Below, piece after piece: positions 1-5,439 of a stretch of DNA of 5,439 bases. This DNA is from Treponema sp. (lineage in GTDB: Bacteria; Spirochaetota; Spirochaetia; Treponematales; Breznakiellaceae). The position numbers and the translations under genes were made by a program. The stretch spans positions 1-5,439 of the forward strand of contig WQWD01000181.1 in assembly GCA_009785545.1 (NCBI GenBank), written 5' to 3'. Within the stretch, counting starts at the first letter, position 1. Every line of letters starts with the position of its first letter. The notes below the pieces were generated by a model. The model worked only from the letters and a program-made list of their open reading frames with translations, was not told the origin of the DNA and ran no database searches.

Positions 1-1041
1 TTTATTGATAATGCCGATACTCTAAAACTTGTTGCAATATGCGACATTGTTAAAGATCGCGCGGAAGAAAAAAAACAAATGTATAAAAAACATTTTCCCG
101 ATGCGGAAATAAGTGTTTATACTGATTATCAAAAATTGCTTGCGGAACAAAAACCTGATATCGTTACTATTGCAACGGAATCAGGGAAACATAAAACAAT
201 AACACTGGACTGCTTCGAATCCGGCTCCCATGTCATTTGCGAAAAACCGATGGCTTTATCAACCCAAGACGCAGACGTTATGCTTGCCTCCGCCAAAAAA
301 AACAATCGAAAACTTGCTGTCTGTTTTCAGAACAGATATAACCCGCCGATAATGCGTCTGCGCAGCGCTATCGAAGCCGGACGTTTTGGCAGAATATTAC
401 ACGGGATGATTCAGGTTCGCTGGAATCGTAATGAATCATATTACGCAGAAGCTCCATGGAGGGGAACATGGGAACAAGACGGCGGAACATTAATGAACCA
501 ATGCACCCATGGCATTGATCTTTTGCAATGGATGATGGGCGAAGATGCCGTTCGTGTGCAAGCGCAAACACGCCGTTTTATGCGCCCAATCGAGGCGGAA
601 GATTTTGGAGCGGCTATAGTGGAATTTTCAAGCGGAGCTGTAGGAATAATAGAAGGAAGCGCCAATGTTTTCCCGACAAATCTAAACGAAACTCTTTCAA
701 TTTTTGGAGAAAAAGGTTCGGCAGTAGTTGGCGGGCTTGCGGTAAATAGAATTGATACATGGCGTATTGCCGATTCAATATCGCCGGAAGATTCTGAAGA
801 AGAAATATTAAAACTTAACCAAAAAGATCCGCCTACGGTATACGGCTTTGGCCATACGCCATTTTTTAAGGACTTTGTTGAAGCGGTTCAACAAAACCAT
901 GAGCCGGTAGTCTCGGGTGAACGCGGGAAAAAAGCAATGGAAATAATCCTTGCCATTTATAAATCCCAAAAAACGGGAGAGCCTGTCGATTTACCCTGTA
1001 ATTTTTCTACCCTTGATATGAAAGGATGTTTTGACAAATGA
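1..1041 (+). CDS. wbpB: UDP-N-acetyl-2-amino-2-deoxyglucuronate 3-dehydrogenase (Gfo/Idh/MocA family), 5' partial
   Basis: NAD-dependent cytoplasmic enzyme expected to oxidise C3 of UDP-GlcNAcA to the 3-keto sugar, the first step of the WbpB/E/D (WlbA/C/B) pathway. The frame is open from base 1, so the true start lies upstream; the Met codon at 79 is internal. 346 residues are visible. They begin in the Rossmann fold just after the missing glycine-rich NAD loop (LVAICD at about residues 10-15). The family EKP motif is at residues 81-83 (CEKPMAL). A QNRYNPP segment, a YYAEAPWRGTW segment and DGGTLMNQCTHGIDLLQW (D160 onward, with the conserved H170 and D173) follow. The C-terminal half has the IFGEKGSAVVGG strand region typical of WlbA enzymes. 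The QNRYNPP/WRGTW pattern resembles, from memory, the Thermus/Chromobacterium WlbA class more than Pseudomonas WbpB. The stop overlaps the next start (ATGA, 1038-1041). The family is certain. The exact substrate is inferred from the following aminotransferase and acetyltransferase. Confidence 0.9.
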   Translation, partial: FIDNADTLKLVAICDIVKDRAEEKKQMYKKHFPDAEISVYTDYQKLLAEQKPDIVTIATESGKHKTITLDCFESGSHVICEKPMALSTQDADVMLASAKKNNRKLAVCFQNRYNPPIMRLRSAIEAGRFGRILHGMIQVRWNRNESYYAEAPWRGTWEQDGGTLMNQCTHGIDLLQWMMGEDAVRVQAQTRRFMRPIEAEDFGAAIVEFSSGAVGIIEGSANVFPTNLNETLSIFGEKGSAVVGGLAVNRIDTWRIADSISPEDSEEEILKLNQKDPPTVYGFGHTPFFKDFVEAVQQNHEPVVSGERGKKAMEIILAIYKSQKTGEPVDLPCNFSTLDMKGCFDK

Positions 1042-2156
1042 AAGTGCCATTTTACGATGCTACACGCGAATACAAGCTCTACAAAGCGCAATTCGATAAA
1101 GCCATTTCTGATGTAGTTTCGTCCGGCGCTTTTATTTTGGGAAAAGAAGTGCAGGATTTTGAAGAATCTATTTGCAAATATACCGGCGCAAAATATGCGG
1201 TCAGCGTCGCTAACGGCAGCGACGCACTTTTAATCGCCAGTGATATATTAGGATATAAAAACGGAGCCGAAGTTATAACCCCTGTTTTTACATTTTTTGC
1301 TTCTGCGTCATGTATAGCCCGCTTAAACGGAAAGCCAATTTTCTGCGATGTAGACGAAGATACTTTTAACATGAACATGAAAGATGCCGAAAACCGTATC
1401 ACGAATAAAACTGCGGGAATATTACCCGTACATTTATTTTTGCAAACTGCTGATATGAAAGCCTGCATGGAACTTGCACAAAAACACCGTCTGACAATAC
1501 TTGAAGATGCCGCAGAGGCGTTTGGAATGCGGACTAACTACAAAGGAAATGATTTACACGCAGGGCTTATCGGAGACTTTGGCATATTTTCTTTTTTCCC
1601 GACCAAGACATTGGGGGCTTACGGCGATGCCGGCATGATAATTACCAACAACGAAGAACTGTACAACAAAGCATTGAGCTATCGCACCCATGGTTCAACA
1701 AAGAGATACTATCACGATTATGTCGGCTGCAACTCTCGTTTGGATACTTTACAAGCTGCGGTATTAAACGTAAAACTATCTCATATTGATAACGCGATTC
1801 AAAATCGAGCAAAAATTGCCGCGCAATACAGAGAATTGCTGAAAAATGTTTCCGAAATTAAGCTGCCGGTTGTAATAGACAACAACAAAGAAGTAAATTA
1901 TGTATTCTGCATTAAAGCCGAAAACAGAGACTCACTTGAAAATTATTTAAAATCAAAAGAAATAGGCACATCGATTTACTACCCTGTTCCGCTTCACTTG
2001 CAAAAATGTTTTGAGTATCTTGGATATAAAAAAGGCGATTTCCCTGTTTCCGAAAAATTATCAAAAACTGTACTTGCTCTTCCCATGTTCCCGGAACTTA
2101 CAGAAGATGAAGTTTCTTTCGTATGCGAAACTATTAAGGAATTTTACCGCAAATGA
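1038..2156 (+). CDS. wbpE: UDP-2-acetamido-2-deoxy-3-oxo-glucuronate aminotransferase (DegT/DnrJ/EryC1 family)
   Basis: PLP-dependent sugar aminotransferase, expected to convert the 3-keto product of the upstream dehydrogenase to the 3-amino sugar, with glutamate as the usual donor in this family. It is full length at 372 residues. Visible landmarks are GSDAL at 60-64 (cofactor phosphate loop), EDAAEAFG at 156-163 with D157 for the PLP ring nitrogen, and SFFPTKTLGAYGDAG with K190 as the Schiff-base lysine. NSRLDTLQAAVL at 232-243, YYPVPLHLQ at 314-322 and ALPMFPEL at 347-354 follow. Position 160 is Glu where many relatives have Gln or His. The start at 1038 overlaps the previous stop (ATGA) and has AGGA at 1023-1026. 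The end overlaps the next gene by ATGA (2153-2156), so the three are probably translationally coupled. Family and catalytic residues are seen directly; the substrate is inferred from gene order. Related enzymes make other amino sugars, so a different 3-keto or 4-keto substrate is possible but less likely. Confidence 0.9.
   Translation: MKVPFYDATREYKLYKAQFDKAISDVVSSGAFILGKEVQDFEESICKYTGAKYAVSVANGSDALLIASDILGYKNGAEVITPVFTFFASASCIARLNGKPIFCDVDEDTFNMNMKDAENRITNKTAGILPVHLFLQTADMKACMELAQKHRLTILEDAAEAFGMRTNYKGNDLHAGLIGDFGIFSFFPTKTLGAYGDAGMIITNNEELYNKALSYRTHGSTKRYYHDYVGCNSRLDTLQAAVLNVKLSHIDNAIQNRAKIAAQYRELLKNVSEIKLPVVIDNNKEVNYVFCIKAENRDSLENYLKSKEIGTSIYYPVPLHLQKCFEYLGYKKGDFPVSEKLSKTVLALPMFPELTEDEVSFVCETIKEFYRK
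1204..1225 (+). repeat. GC-rich perfect inverted repeat inside wbpE
   Basis: GCGTCGCT at 1204-1211 pairs exactly with AGCGACGC at 1218-1225 around a 6-base loop. It encodes the cofactor-loop residues SVANGSDA, so codon and motif constraints may explain it. The mRNA hairpin would be strong for this A+T-rich region; any role is unproven. Confidence 0.4.
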
Positions 2157-2653
2157 GCGAGAAAACTCCATATTTTGTTCATAAGTCCAGTTATGTAGAC
2201 GAAGGCGCTGAAATCGGCGAAGGGACAAAGATATGGCATTTTTGCCATATTCAGTCTAACGCAAAAATCGGTGAAAATTGTTCTTTGGGACAAAATGTAA
2301 ATGTCGGCTCAAGAGCTGTCATCGGCAATGGGGTAAAAATACAAAACAATGTTTCTGTTTACGATGATGTGATAATTGAAGACGATGTATTTTGCGGCCC
2401 TTCCTGTGTATTTACCAACGTGATAAATCCACGTTCTTTTGTCGAACGCAAACACGAGTACAAAAAAACGCTCGTAAAAAAAGGCGCTTCCATTGGCGCA
2501 AATGCTACGATAATTTGCGGAGTTACAATCGGAGAGTATGCGTTTATTGGGGCCGGGAGTGTTGTAACAAAAGACATCCCGCCCTACTCTCTTGCTTTCG
2601 GCAATCCCGCGAAAATACATGGACGTGTAGATGAAGCGGGATGTAAACAATAA
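2153..2653 (+). CDS. wbpD: UDP-2-acetamido-3-amino-2,3-dideoxyglucuronate N-acetyltransferase (hexapeptide-repeat, WbpD/WlbB type)
   Basis: Acetyl-CoA-dependent enzyme expected to acetylate the 3-amino group and so complete UDP-2,3-diacetamido-2,3-dideoxyglucuronic acid. The 166 residues are a left-handed beta-helix built from hexapeptide repeats (AEIGEG, AKIGEN, AVIGNG, VIIEDD, ASIGAN, VTIGEY, AFIGAG). WbpD/WlbB-specific stretches are visible: TKIWHFCHI at 25-33, SLGQNVNVG at 44-52, IGNGVKIQNNVSVYDDV at 57-73, VFCGPSCVFTNVINPR at 79-94 and ERKHEYKKTLVKKGASIGANATI up to about 120. The start overlaps the aminotransferase stop by ATGA, with AAGGA at 2136-2140. The C-terminal end (GRVDEAGCKQ) stops soon after the helix. 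WbpD/WlbB relatives, as I recall, run to about 190 residues, so a short tail appears missing; the helix and substrate-binding parts are intact, so activity is plausible. It is the last gene of the G+C-richer trio; sequence composition changes right after its stop. Confidence 0.9.
   Translation: MSEKTPYFVHKSSYVDEGAEIGEGTKIWHFCHIQSNAKIGENCSLGQNVNVGSRAVIGNGVKIQNNVSVYDDVIIEDDVFCGPSCVFTNVINPRSFVERKHEYKKTLVKKGASIGANATIICGVTIGEYAFIGAGSVVTKDIPPYSLAFGNPAKIHGRVDEAGCKQ
2231..2250 (+). repeat. Perfect 8-bp inverted repeat with T4 loop early in wbpD
   Basis: ATATGGCA at 2231-2238 pairs with TGCCATAT at 2243-2250 around TTTT. It codes for the conserved IWHFCHI of the acetyltransferase, where the TGG-CAT and TGC-CAT codons largely force the symmetry. 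A G-U pair could extend the stem by one. Probably not functional. Confidence 0.35.
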
Positions 2654-2685
2654 TGAGCAGAAGAAATATTATATCTAATGAGTAA
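2653..2685 (+). other. Ten-codon mini-ORF linking wbpD to the small-gene cassette
   Basis: The wbpD stop TAA shares its last base with an ATG (TAATG, 2651-2655). That ATG opens a frame of ten codons (MSRRNIISNE) ending in TAA at 2683-2685. The stop lies a few bases past the ATG at 2678 that starts the next real gene. There is no good ribosome site for 2678 itself (only the A-rich AGAAGAAAT at 2659-2667), so reinitiation after this mini-ORF could deliver ribosomes to it. Alternatively it is the severed beginning of the gene that once followed wbpD, or chance. The layout is read directly; translation is not shown. Confidence 0.25.
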
Positions 2686-3193
2686 GATTCTTTTTAAAGA
2701 TATATTAACCTCAAAAAATATAAAAACATATCATGGCAGTGATGTAATTGTAGAAAATCCAAAGATAATACAACCGATTAGAGCTCTGGATTTTGGGCAG
2801 GGTTTTTACACAACAACAAATATTAATCAAGCGAAAAGTTTTGCAGAAAAAGTTAGCGGCAGGAACGGCAGTAAAAAAAATCATATAAGTATTTATTCGA
2901 TAAACACAGATATTCTTAAAAAGTTAAACTATCTTTATTTTGATAAACCTGACAAAAAATGGCTGGATTTTGTTTCCGCAAACAGAAATGAAATTTACAA
3001 TAAAAAAACATACGATGTTATTTATGGCCCTGTTGCCAATGATACTATTTTTAGAACATTTATTGCATATCAAAACGGCATATTAAATGAAAAAGAAACG
3101 TTAAAACGCTTAAAGATACGCAATTTGTATAATCAACTCGTTTTTACGACAGAAGAAGCATTAAAGTGTTTATCTTTTTGCGGAGAATTATAG
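2678..3193 (+). CDS. DUF3990-like protein, probable ADP-ribosyltransferase-fold (candidate toxin)
   Basis: 171 residues, no signal peptide or membrane segment, so probably cytoplasmic. I recognise the DUF3990 pattern: TYHGSDVIVENP at 17-28, DFGQGFYTTTNINQAKSFAEK at 38-58, a YDVIYGPVANDTIF segment at 112-125, and NQLVFTTEEALKCLSF at 152-167. The YHGS strand, the GFYTT strand and the late QxVFxTE strand fall where ADP-ribosyltransferases of the H-Y-E/Q type keep their catalytic residues. H19, Y44 and Q153 or E159 are the candidates. The enzyme class is inferred; target and activity are unknown. The start at 2678 gives the expected N-terminal length but has only a weak A-rich ribosome site. It is followed 4 bases later by the 79-residue gene, and this set of three small genes interrupts the sugar operon. 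G+C is low, like the following glycosyltransferases and unlike the preceding trio. A role as a toxin or host-modifying enzyme is a hypothesis. Confidence 0.8.
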   Translation: MSKILFKDILTSKNIKTYHGSDVIVENPKIIQPIRALDFGQGFYTTTNINQAKSFAEKVSGRNGSKKNHISIYSINTDILKKLNYLYFDKPDKKWLDFVSANRNEIYNKKTYDVIYGPVANDTIFRTFIAYQNGILNEKETLKRLKIRNLYNQLVFTTEEALKCLSFCGEL

Positions 3194-3197
3194 AAAG

Positions 3198-3437
3198 ATG
3201 ATAACAATAGAATTCAAGGCTACATTGCAAATGCTTGTCCCTATGATTGTTCAAGTTATTATCAAAAAAAAATCTATTTCGGCTGTCTCGGCAATTAAAA
3301 TGTTTTATCTTTCCAAATTATACAGTAAACTGGAGATTGAAAAAACAAAATTATGGCATTTAAGCCCGCACGCTCTGTATGAACTATTGGAGATAGAATT
3401 ACAGACAGGAAATTTAGTTTTTCCAACAGAAGCGTAA
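3198..3437 (+). CDS. Conserved small protein of unknown function in the DUF3990/DUF3791 cassette
   Basis: 79 residues with no assigned function. The sequence reads as mostly helical: a hydrophobic N-terminal part (LQMLVPMIVQVII at 10-22), then SAIKMFYLSKLYSKLE at 31-46, then the distinctive KLWHLSPHALYELLEIE at 51-67 and a short LVFPTEA end. I recall similar small proteins with a KLWHLS-ALYEL core encoded beside DUF3791 and DUF3990 genes, but know of no experimental role. The ATG at 3198 is 4 bases after the previous stop and has GGAG at 3182-3185, a rather long spacing. The next gene starts inside its stop (TAATG, 3435-3439), implying coupled expression. The hydrophobic stretch is too short and too charged at its end for a confident membrane segment. 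It could be an antitoxin, a chaperone-like partner or a structural subunit; nothing in the sequence decides. Confidence 0.75.
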   Translation: MITIEFKATLQMLVPMIVQVIIKKKSISAVSAIKMFYLSKLYSKLEIEKTKLWHLSPHALYELLEIELQTGNLVFPTEA

Positions 3438-3688
3438 TGAAAACAGATATAGTAAACGATTTTTTAATTTATGTTATTGAAGAATACAAATTTTTGGAGA
3501 ATAAAACTGCCGCAGAAGTTATGGATTTATTTTCCAAACATAATGTATTTGAATATATAACTAAACATTATGACGCTTTGCATATAATGGGCGGCAGAGC
3601 GATTGCAGATGATATTAATTTAATTATTACAGGACATAATAACAAGACAAAGAAAATAAAAACGGATGGTAATTATGAAAAAAATTAG
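3437..3688 (+). CDS. DUF3791-like small protein (possible partner or antitoxin of the DUF3990-like gene)
   Basis: 83 residues. Residues 1-66 follow the DUF3791 pattern as I know it: a leading helix (VNDFLIYVIEEYKFLENK, 6-23), AAEVMDLFSKHNVFEYITKHYDALHIMG (25-52) and an ADDINLII end (57-64). The role is unknown; DUF3791 genes commonly neighbour DUF3990 genes. Residues 1-66 are acidic (11 Asp/Glu against 6 Lys/Arg), as in many antitoxins, whereas residues 67-83 are a lysine- and asparagine-rich tail that looks unrelated to the domain. That tail is encoded by the bases that also hold the ribosome site and start of the next glycosyltransferase, so it may be a read-through extension past the original end of the cassette. 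The start shares one base with the previous stop (TAATG) and lacks a good ribosome site, so translation probably depends on the upstream gene. Assignment to DUF3791 is by eye. Confidence 0.75.
   Translation: MKTDIVNDFLIYVIEEYKFLENKTAAEVMDLFSKHNVFEYITKHYDALHIMGGRAIADDINLIITGHNNKTKKIKTDGNYEKN
3664..3669 (+). promoter_or_regulatory. Ribosome binding site deciding the glycosyltransferase start
   Basis: GGATGG lies 5 bases before the ATG at 3675. The alternative in-frame ATG at 3666 sits inside this purine-rich site and has only A-rich sequence before it. Starting at 3675 also gives the family-like N-terminus MKKIRVGLLVGEF, so 3675 is preferred. The site lies within the 3' end of the DUF3791-like gene. 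Confidence 0.55.
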
Positions 3689-4865
3689 AGTCGGACTCCT
3701 TGTTGGAGAATTTTACTCAAATTCGCTGCCCTTTAATAATGGAAAAGGCGGCTATGGAATGTTAGCAAGGAATTATATTACAGAATATATTCCTAATGAC
3801 AATATTGAAATTGATACAATTATTGGTTTCAATAAAAATAATAAAGAATTAATTCATTACTGCGATGGGAAAAAAATTATATACCTGCCAAAAGGCCGCC
3901 GTTCTTTTATTCAACGATTTATCTATAAACTATTTAAATTTGATGTCAATATATACAAGATTGTAAAAAATTATGACATCTTTATTTCCGTTGAATTTTC
4001 GCAAATAGCTTTTAAAGTATTACAAGTTTTACAAAACATAAAAAAATCAAAACTCATTTTATATATACAGGATCCAAGAACAGAGGAAGACTGGAAAGAA
4101 TTGGATACTATGCAAAAATACCCGCAAGCAGGATATAGACCTAATAAAAATTATCAAATTTTATTAAATAAATTATTCCATCAAAAGAGACTTTTTGCTA
4201 TTAGTCAAGGCAATTGTTTAATAAAAAAAGCAAAAGAATTATATAAATTGCCCGAACATCTAAATGTGGATTTTGTTCCGAATCCAATTGAGATTCCTAA
4301 TATTCCTTTAACTGAATTAGAGAGTAAACAAAACAATATTGTTGCATTAGGACGATTAGATTCAGTAAAACGCCCTTGGATTATTGGTGAAATTGCAAAA
4401 AAATTGCCAACCTACAATTTTTATTTTTTAGGTCAATATCATGAAGATGACATGAAAAAAATAATGGAACCATATACTTTATTAAATAATTGTCATTTTT
4501 TAGGTCATGTTGAAGGCTTTGAAAAAAATAGGATTTTAAGAGATTCAAAAATTTTAATTAATACTTCTATCCATGAAGCAATCCCTATATCTTTTTTGGA
4601 AGCACTTGCTTACGGTTTATTACTGGTAAGTAATAGAAACCCGGATGATATAACTTCTAAATTTGGTGCACATATACCGCAAATAAATGACGATGGACTA
4701 GACTCAATTGAGTCATTTGCAAAGGAAATAAAATTTATCATGGAAAATGATGAATATAGAATATCAATTGCAAAAAAAGGTATCGATTATATAAATGGAA
4801 ATCATTCGATTGATAATTTTGTACAAAAAATGCGGCAACAAATATTTCAAACAGCAAAGGCATAA
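3675..4865 (+). CDS. Glycosyltransferase family 4 (GT-B fold)
   Basis: 396 residues from the preferred start. Retaining, nucleotide-sugar-dependent transferase expected to work on the cytoplasmic face of the membrane, adding one sugar to a lipid-linked repeat unit. The N-terminal acceptor domain (about 1-190) opens with VGLLVGEFYSN and a glycine-rich GKGGYGML loop (23-30). The C-terminal donor domain begins near VALGRLDSVKRP, with R227 and K232 as likely phosphate contacts. It continues through YFLGQ, HFLGHVEG (274-281) and the EAIPISFLEALAYG motif, where E301 and E309 form the GT4 E-x7-E signature. There is no signal peptide or clear membrane helix. It overlaps the DUF3791-like gene by 14 bases and is 6 bases before the next glycosyltransferase. 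Composition is very A+T-rich. Donor and acceptor cannot be read from the sequence; using the diacetamido-uronic acid made by the upstream trio is possible but not shown. Confidence 0.88.
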   Translation: MKKIRVGLLVGEFYSNSLPFNNGKGGYGMLARNYITEYIPNDNIEIDTIIGFNKNNKELIHYCDGKKIIYLPKGRRSFIQRFIYKLFKFDVNIYKIVKNYDIFISVEFSQIAFKVLQVLQNIKKSKLILYIQDPRTEEDWKELDTMQKYPQAGYRPNKNYQILLNKLFHQKRLFAISQGNCLIKKAKELYKLPEHLNVDFVPNPIEIPNIPLTELESKQNNIVALGRLDSVKRPWIIGEIAKKLPTYNFYFLGQYHEDDMKKIMEPYTLLNNCHFLGHVEGFEKNRILRDSKILINTSIHEAIPISFLEALAYGLLLVSNRNPDDITSKFGAHIPQINDDGLDSIESFAKEIKFIMENDEYRISIAKKGIDYINGNHSIDNFVQKMRQQIFQTAKA

Positions 4866-4871
4866 AAACTA

Positions 4872-5439
4872 ATGAAATCTCTGCTCCTTATAACACACGA
4901 ATATCCAATAAAACGGGGTGATGCAAGCTTCATTGAAAGTGAAATACCTTATTTGGCAAAACTATTCAATAAAGTATATGTAATAACTTTAGCAAAAAAT
5001 ATTCCATATCAGAATGACGAACTTTCAAACACTCCAAAAAATGTCATTGTTATTTTTCCAAAACATAATTTGAAACATAATAATCATAGAAAATTTGATA
5101 AAGTTGCTTCGTATTTTTCATTGTTATTTACCCCTGTTTTCATACTTGAAGTACTATCTATAATTACTGTTTGGGGAATATCAATAAAACACTTACGCCA
5201 AGCTGTAAAATTTTATAAACGTGCAGTTTCTTGTCAAGCATCCATAAAACAAATACTGGAGCATGATAAAAACATTGGATTAATATACACATATTGGTAT
5301 ACAAGTGAGACATTAAGTGCTCTACTGCTAAAAAAAAATTACAACAATATTCCATGCGTTACAAGAACACACGGGTATGATTTATACAAGTTTAGAAATA
5401 AATTAGGCTATCAGCCATATAAAACATGGATGGATAAAA
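4872..5439 (+). CDS. Glycosyltransferase (GT-B, GT4-like) N-terminal part, 3' partial
   Basis: The open frame runs from the ATG at 4872 to the window edge (189 complete codons), so the donor domain is missing. The start MKSLLLITHEYPIKRGDASFIESE is typical of GT4-like polysaccharide transferases, with the GDASFIESE loop at 16-24. TYWYTSETLSALLL at 140-153 and TRTHGYDLYKFRNKLGYQPY at 164-183 match the acceptor-domain core I associate with capsule/O-antigen glycosyltransferases. A hydrophobic stretch (about 83-103, SLLFTPVFILEVLSIITVWGI) may be a membrane-contact helix, as often found in this subgroup. AAAGG at 4856-4860 is the probable ribosome site. The gap to the previous gene is 6 bases, so it belongs to the same operon. 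Family confidence is good; sugar specificity is unknown. Confidence 0.82.
   Translation, partial: MKSLLLITHEYPIKRGDASFIESEIPYLAKLFNKVYVITLAKNIPYQNDELSNTPKNVIVIFPKHNLKHNNHRKFDKVASYFSLLFTPVFILEVLSIITVWGISIKHLRQAVKFYKRAVSCQASIKQILEHDKNIGLIYTYWYTSETLSALLLKKNYNNIPCVTRTHGYDLYKFRNKLGYQPYKTWMDK

Noticed and set aside
79..1041. Met at 79 as the start of the dehydrogenase
   Set aside because: The same frame is open to base 1 and encodes Rossmann-fold sequence (LKLVAICD) before it, so the gene begins outside the window.
1079..1468. 129-codon minus-strand open frame opposite wbpE
   Set aside because: It lies wholly within a clear aminotransferase gene and encodes a Ser/Cys-rich sequence with no recognisable domain; an antisense shadow.
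2309..2650. Minus-strand and +1-frame open frames opposite wbpD
   Set aside because: All are inside the well-supported acetyltransferase gene, with no family motifs or ribosome sites.
2654..2677. Terminator or promoter between wbpD and the cassette
   Set aside because: The 24-base gap has no stem followed by a T run and no convincing -35/-10 pair; its A+T-richness alone is not evidence.
3666..3674. ATG at 3666 as the glycosyltransferase start
   Set aside because: It lies inside the GGATGG ribosome site that serves the ATG at 3675, and the family-like N-terminus begins at 3675.
4701..4714. 14-base perfect palindrome GACTCAATTGAGTC
   Set aside because: It lies deep in the glycosyltransferase coding region with no adjacent promoter; about one such palindrome per few windows is expected by chance.
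5164..5355. 63-codon minus-strand open frame near the right edge
   Set aside because: It overlaps the second glycosyltransferase, whose THGYDLY core is recognisable; no support for an opposing gene.

Overview
The window is a densely packed, single-direction (+ strand) stretch of a surface-polysaccharide biosynthesis locus. It holds eight protein-coding genes, two of them cut by the window edges. There is no RNA gene, CRISPR array, insertion sequence, recognisable promoter or terminator, and no gene-free stretch longer than about 25 bases. Low G+C, A-rich ribosome sites, ATGA/TAATG gene overlaps and a DUF3990/DUF3791-type cassette fit a low-to-medium G+C anaerobe of gut or mouth (for example a Treponema-like spirochaete, a Clostridia member or a Bacteroidales member). 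I cannot assign a genus from the sequence.

Bases 1-2653 carry a tightly coupled trio: a Gfo/Idh/MocA sugar-nucleotide dehydrogenase (5' end missing), a PLP-dependent DegT/DnrJ/EryC1 aminotransferase and a left-handed beta-helix N-acetyltransferase. Neighbours overlap by ATGA. This is the WbpB-WbpE-WbpD (WlbA-WlbC-WlbB) order. It oxidises C3 of UDP-GlcNAc-uronic acid, transaminates it and acetylates it, giving UDP-2,3-diacetamido-2,3-dideoxyglucuronic acid, a precursor for O-antigen or capsule repeats. The enzyme that makes the starting UDP-GlcNAcA (WbpA type) and any C2 epimerase (WbpI type) are not in the window.

Bases 2678-3688 hold three small genes with no evident role in sugar synthesis. 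They are a DUF3990-like protein with features of an ADP-ribosyltransferase fold, a 79-residue protein of a family known to me only as uncharacterised, and a DUF3791-like 83-residue protein. The last two overlap by TAATG. I read this as a compact accessory cassette, possibly toxin-antitoxin or defence-like, lodged inside the sugar operon. This is the most interesting part of the window.

Bases 3675-5439 return to polysaccharide assembly with two glycosyltransferases of the GT-B/GT4 type, the second cut by the right edge. G+C falls visibly at about 2650, exactly where the sugar-nucleotide trio ends. The cassette and the glycosyltransferases are both much more A+T-rich than the trio, so this is a mosaic locus.
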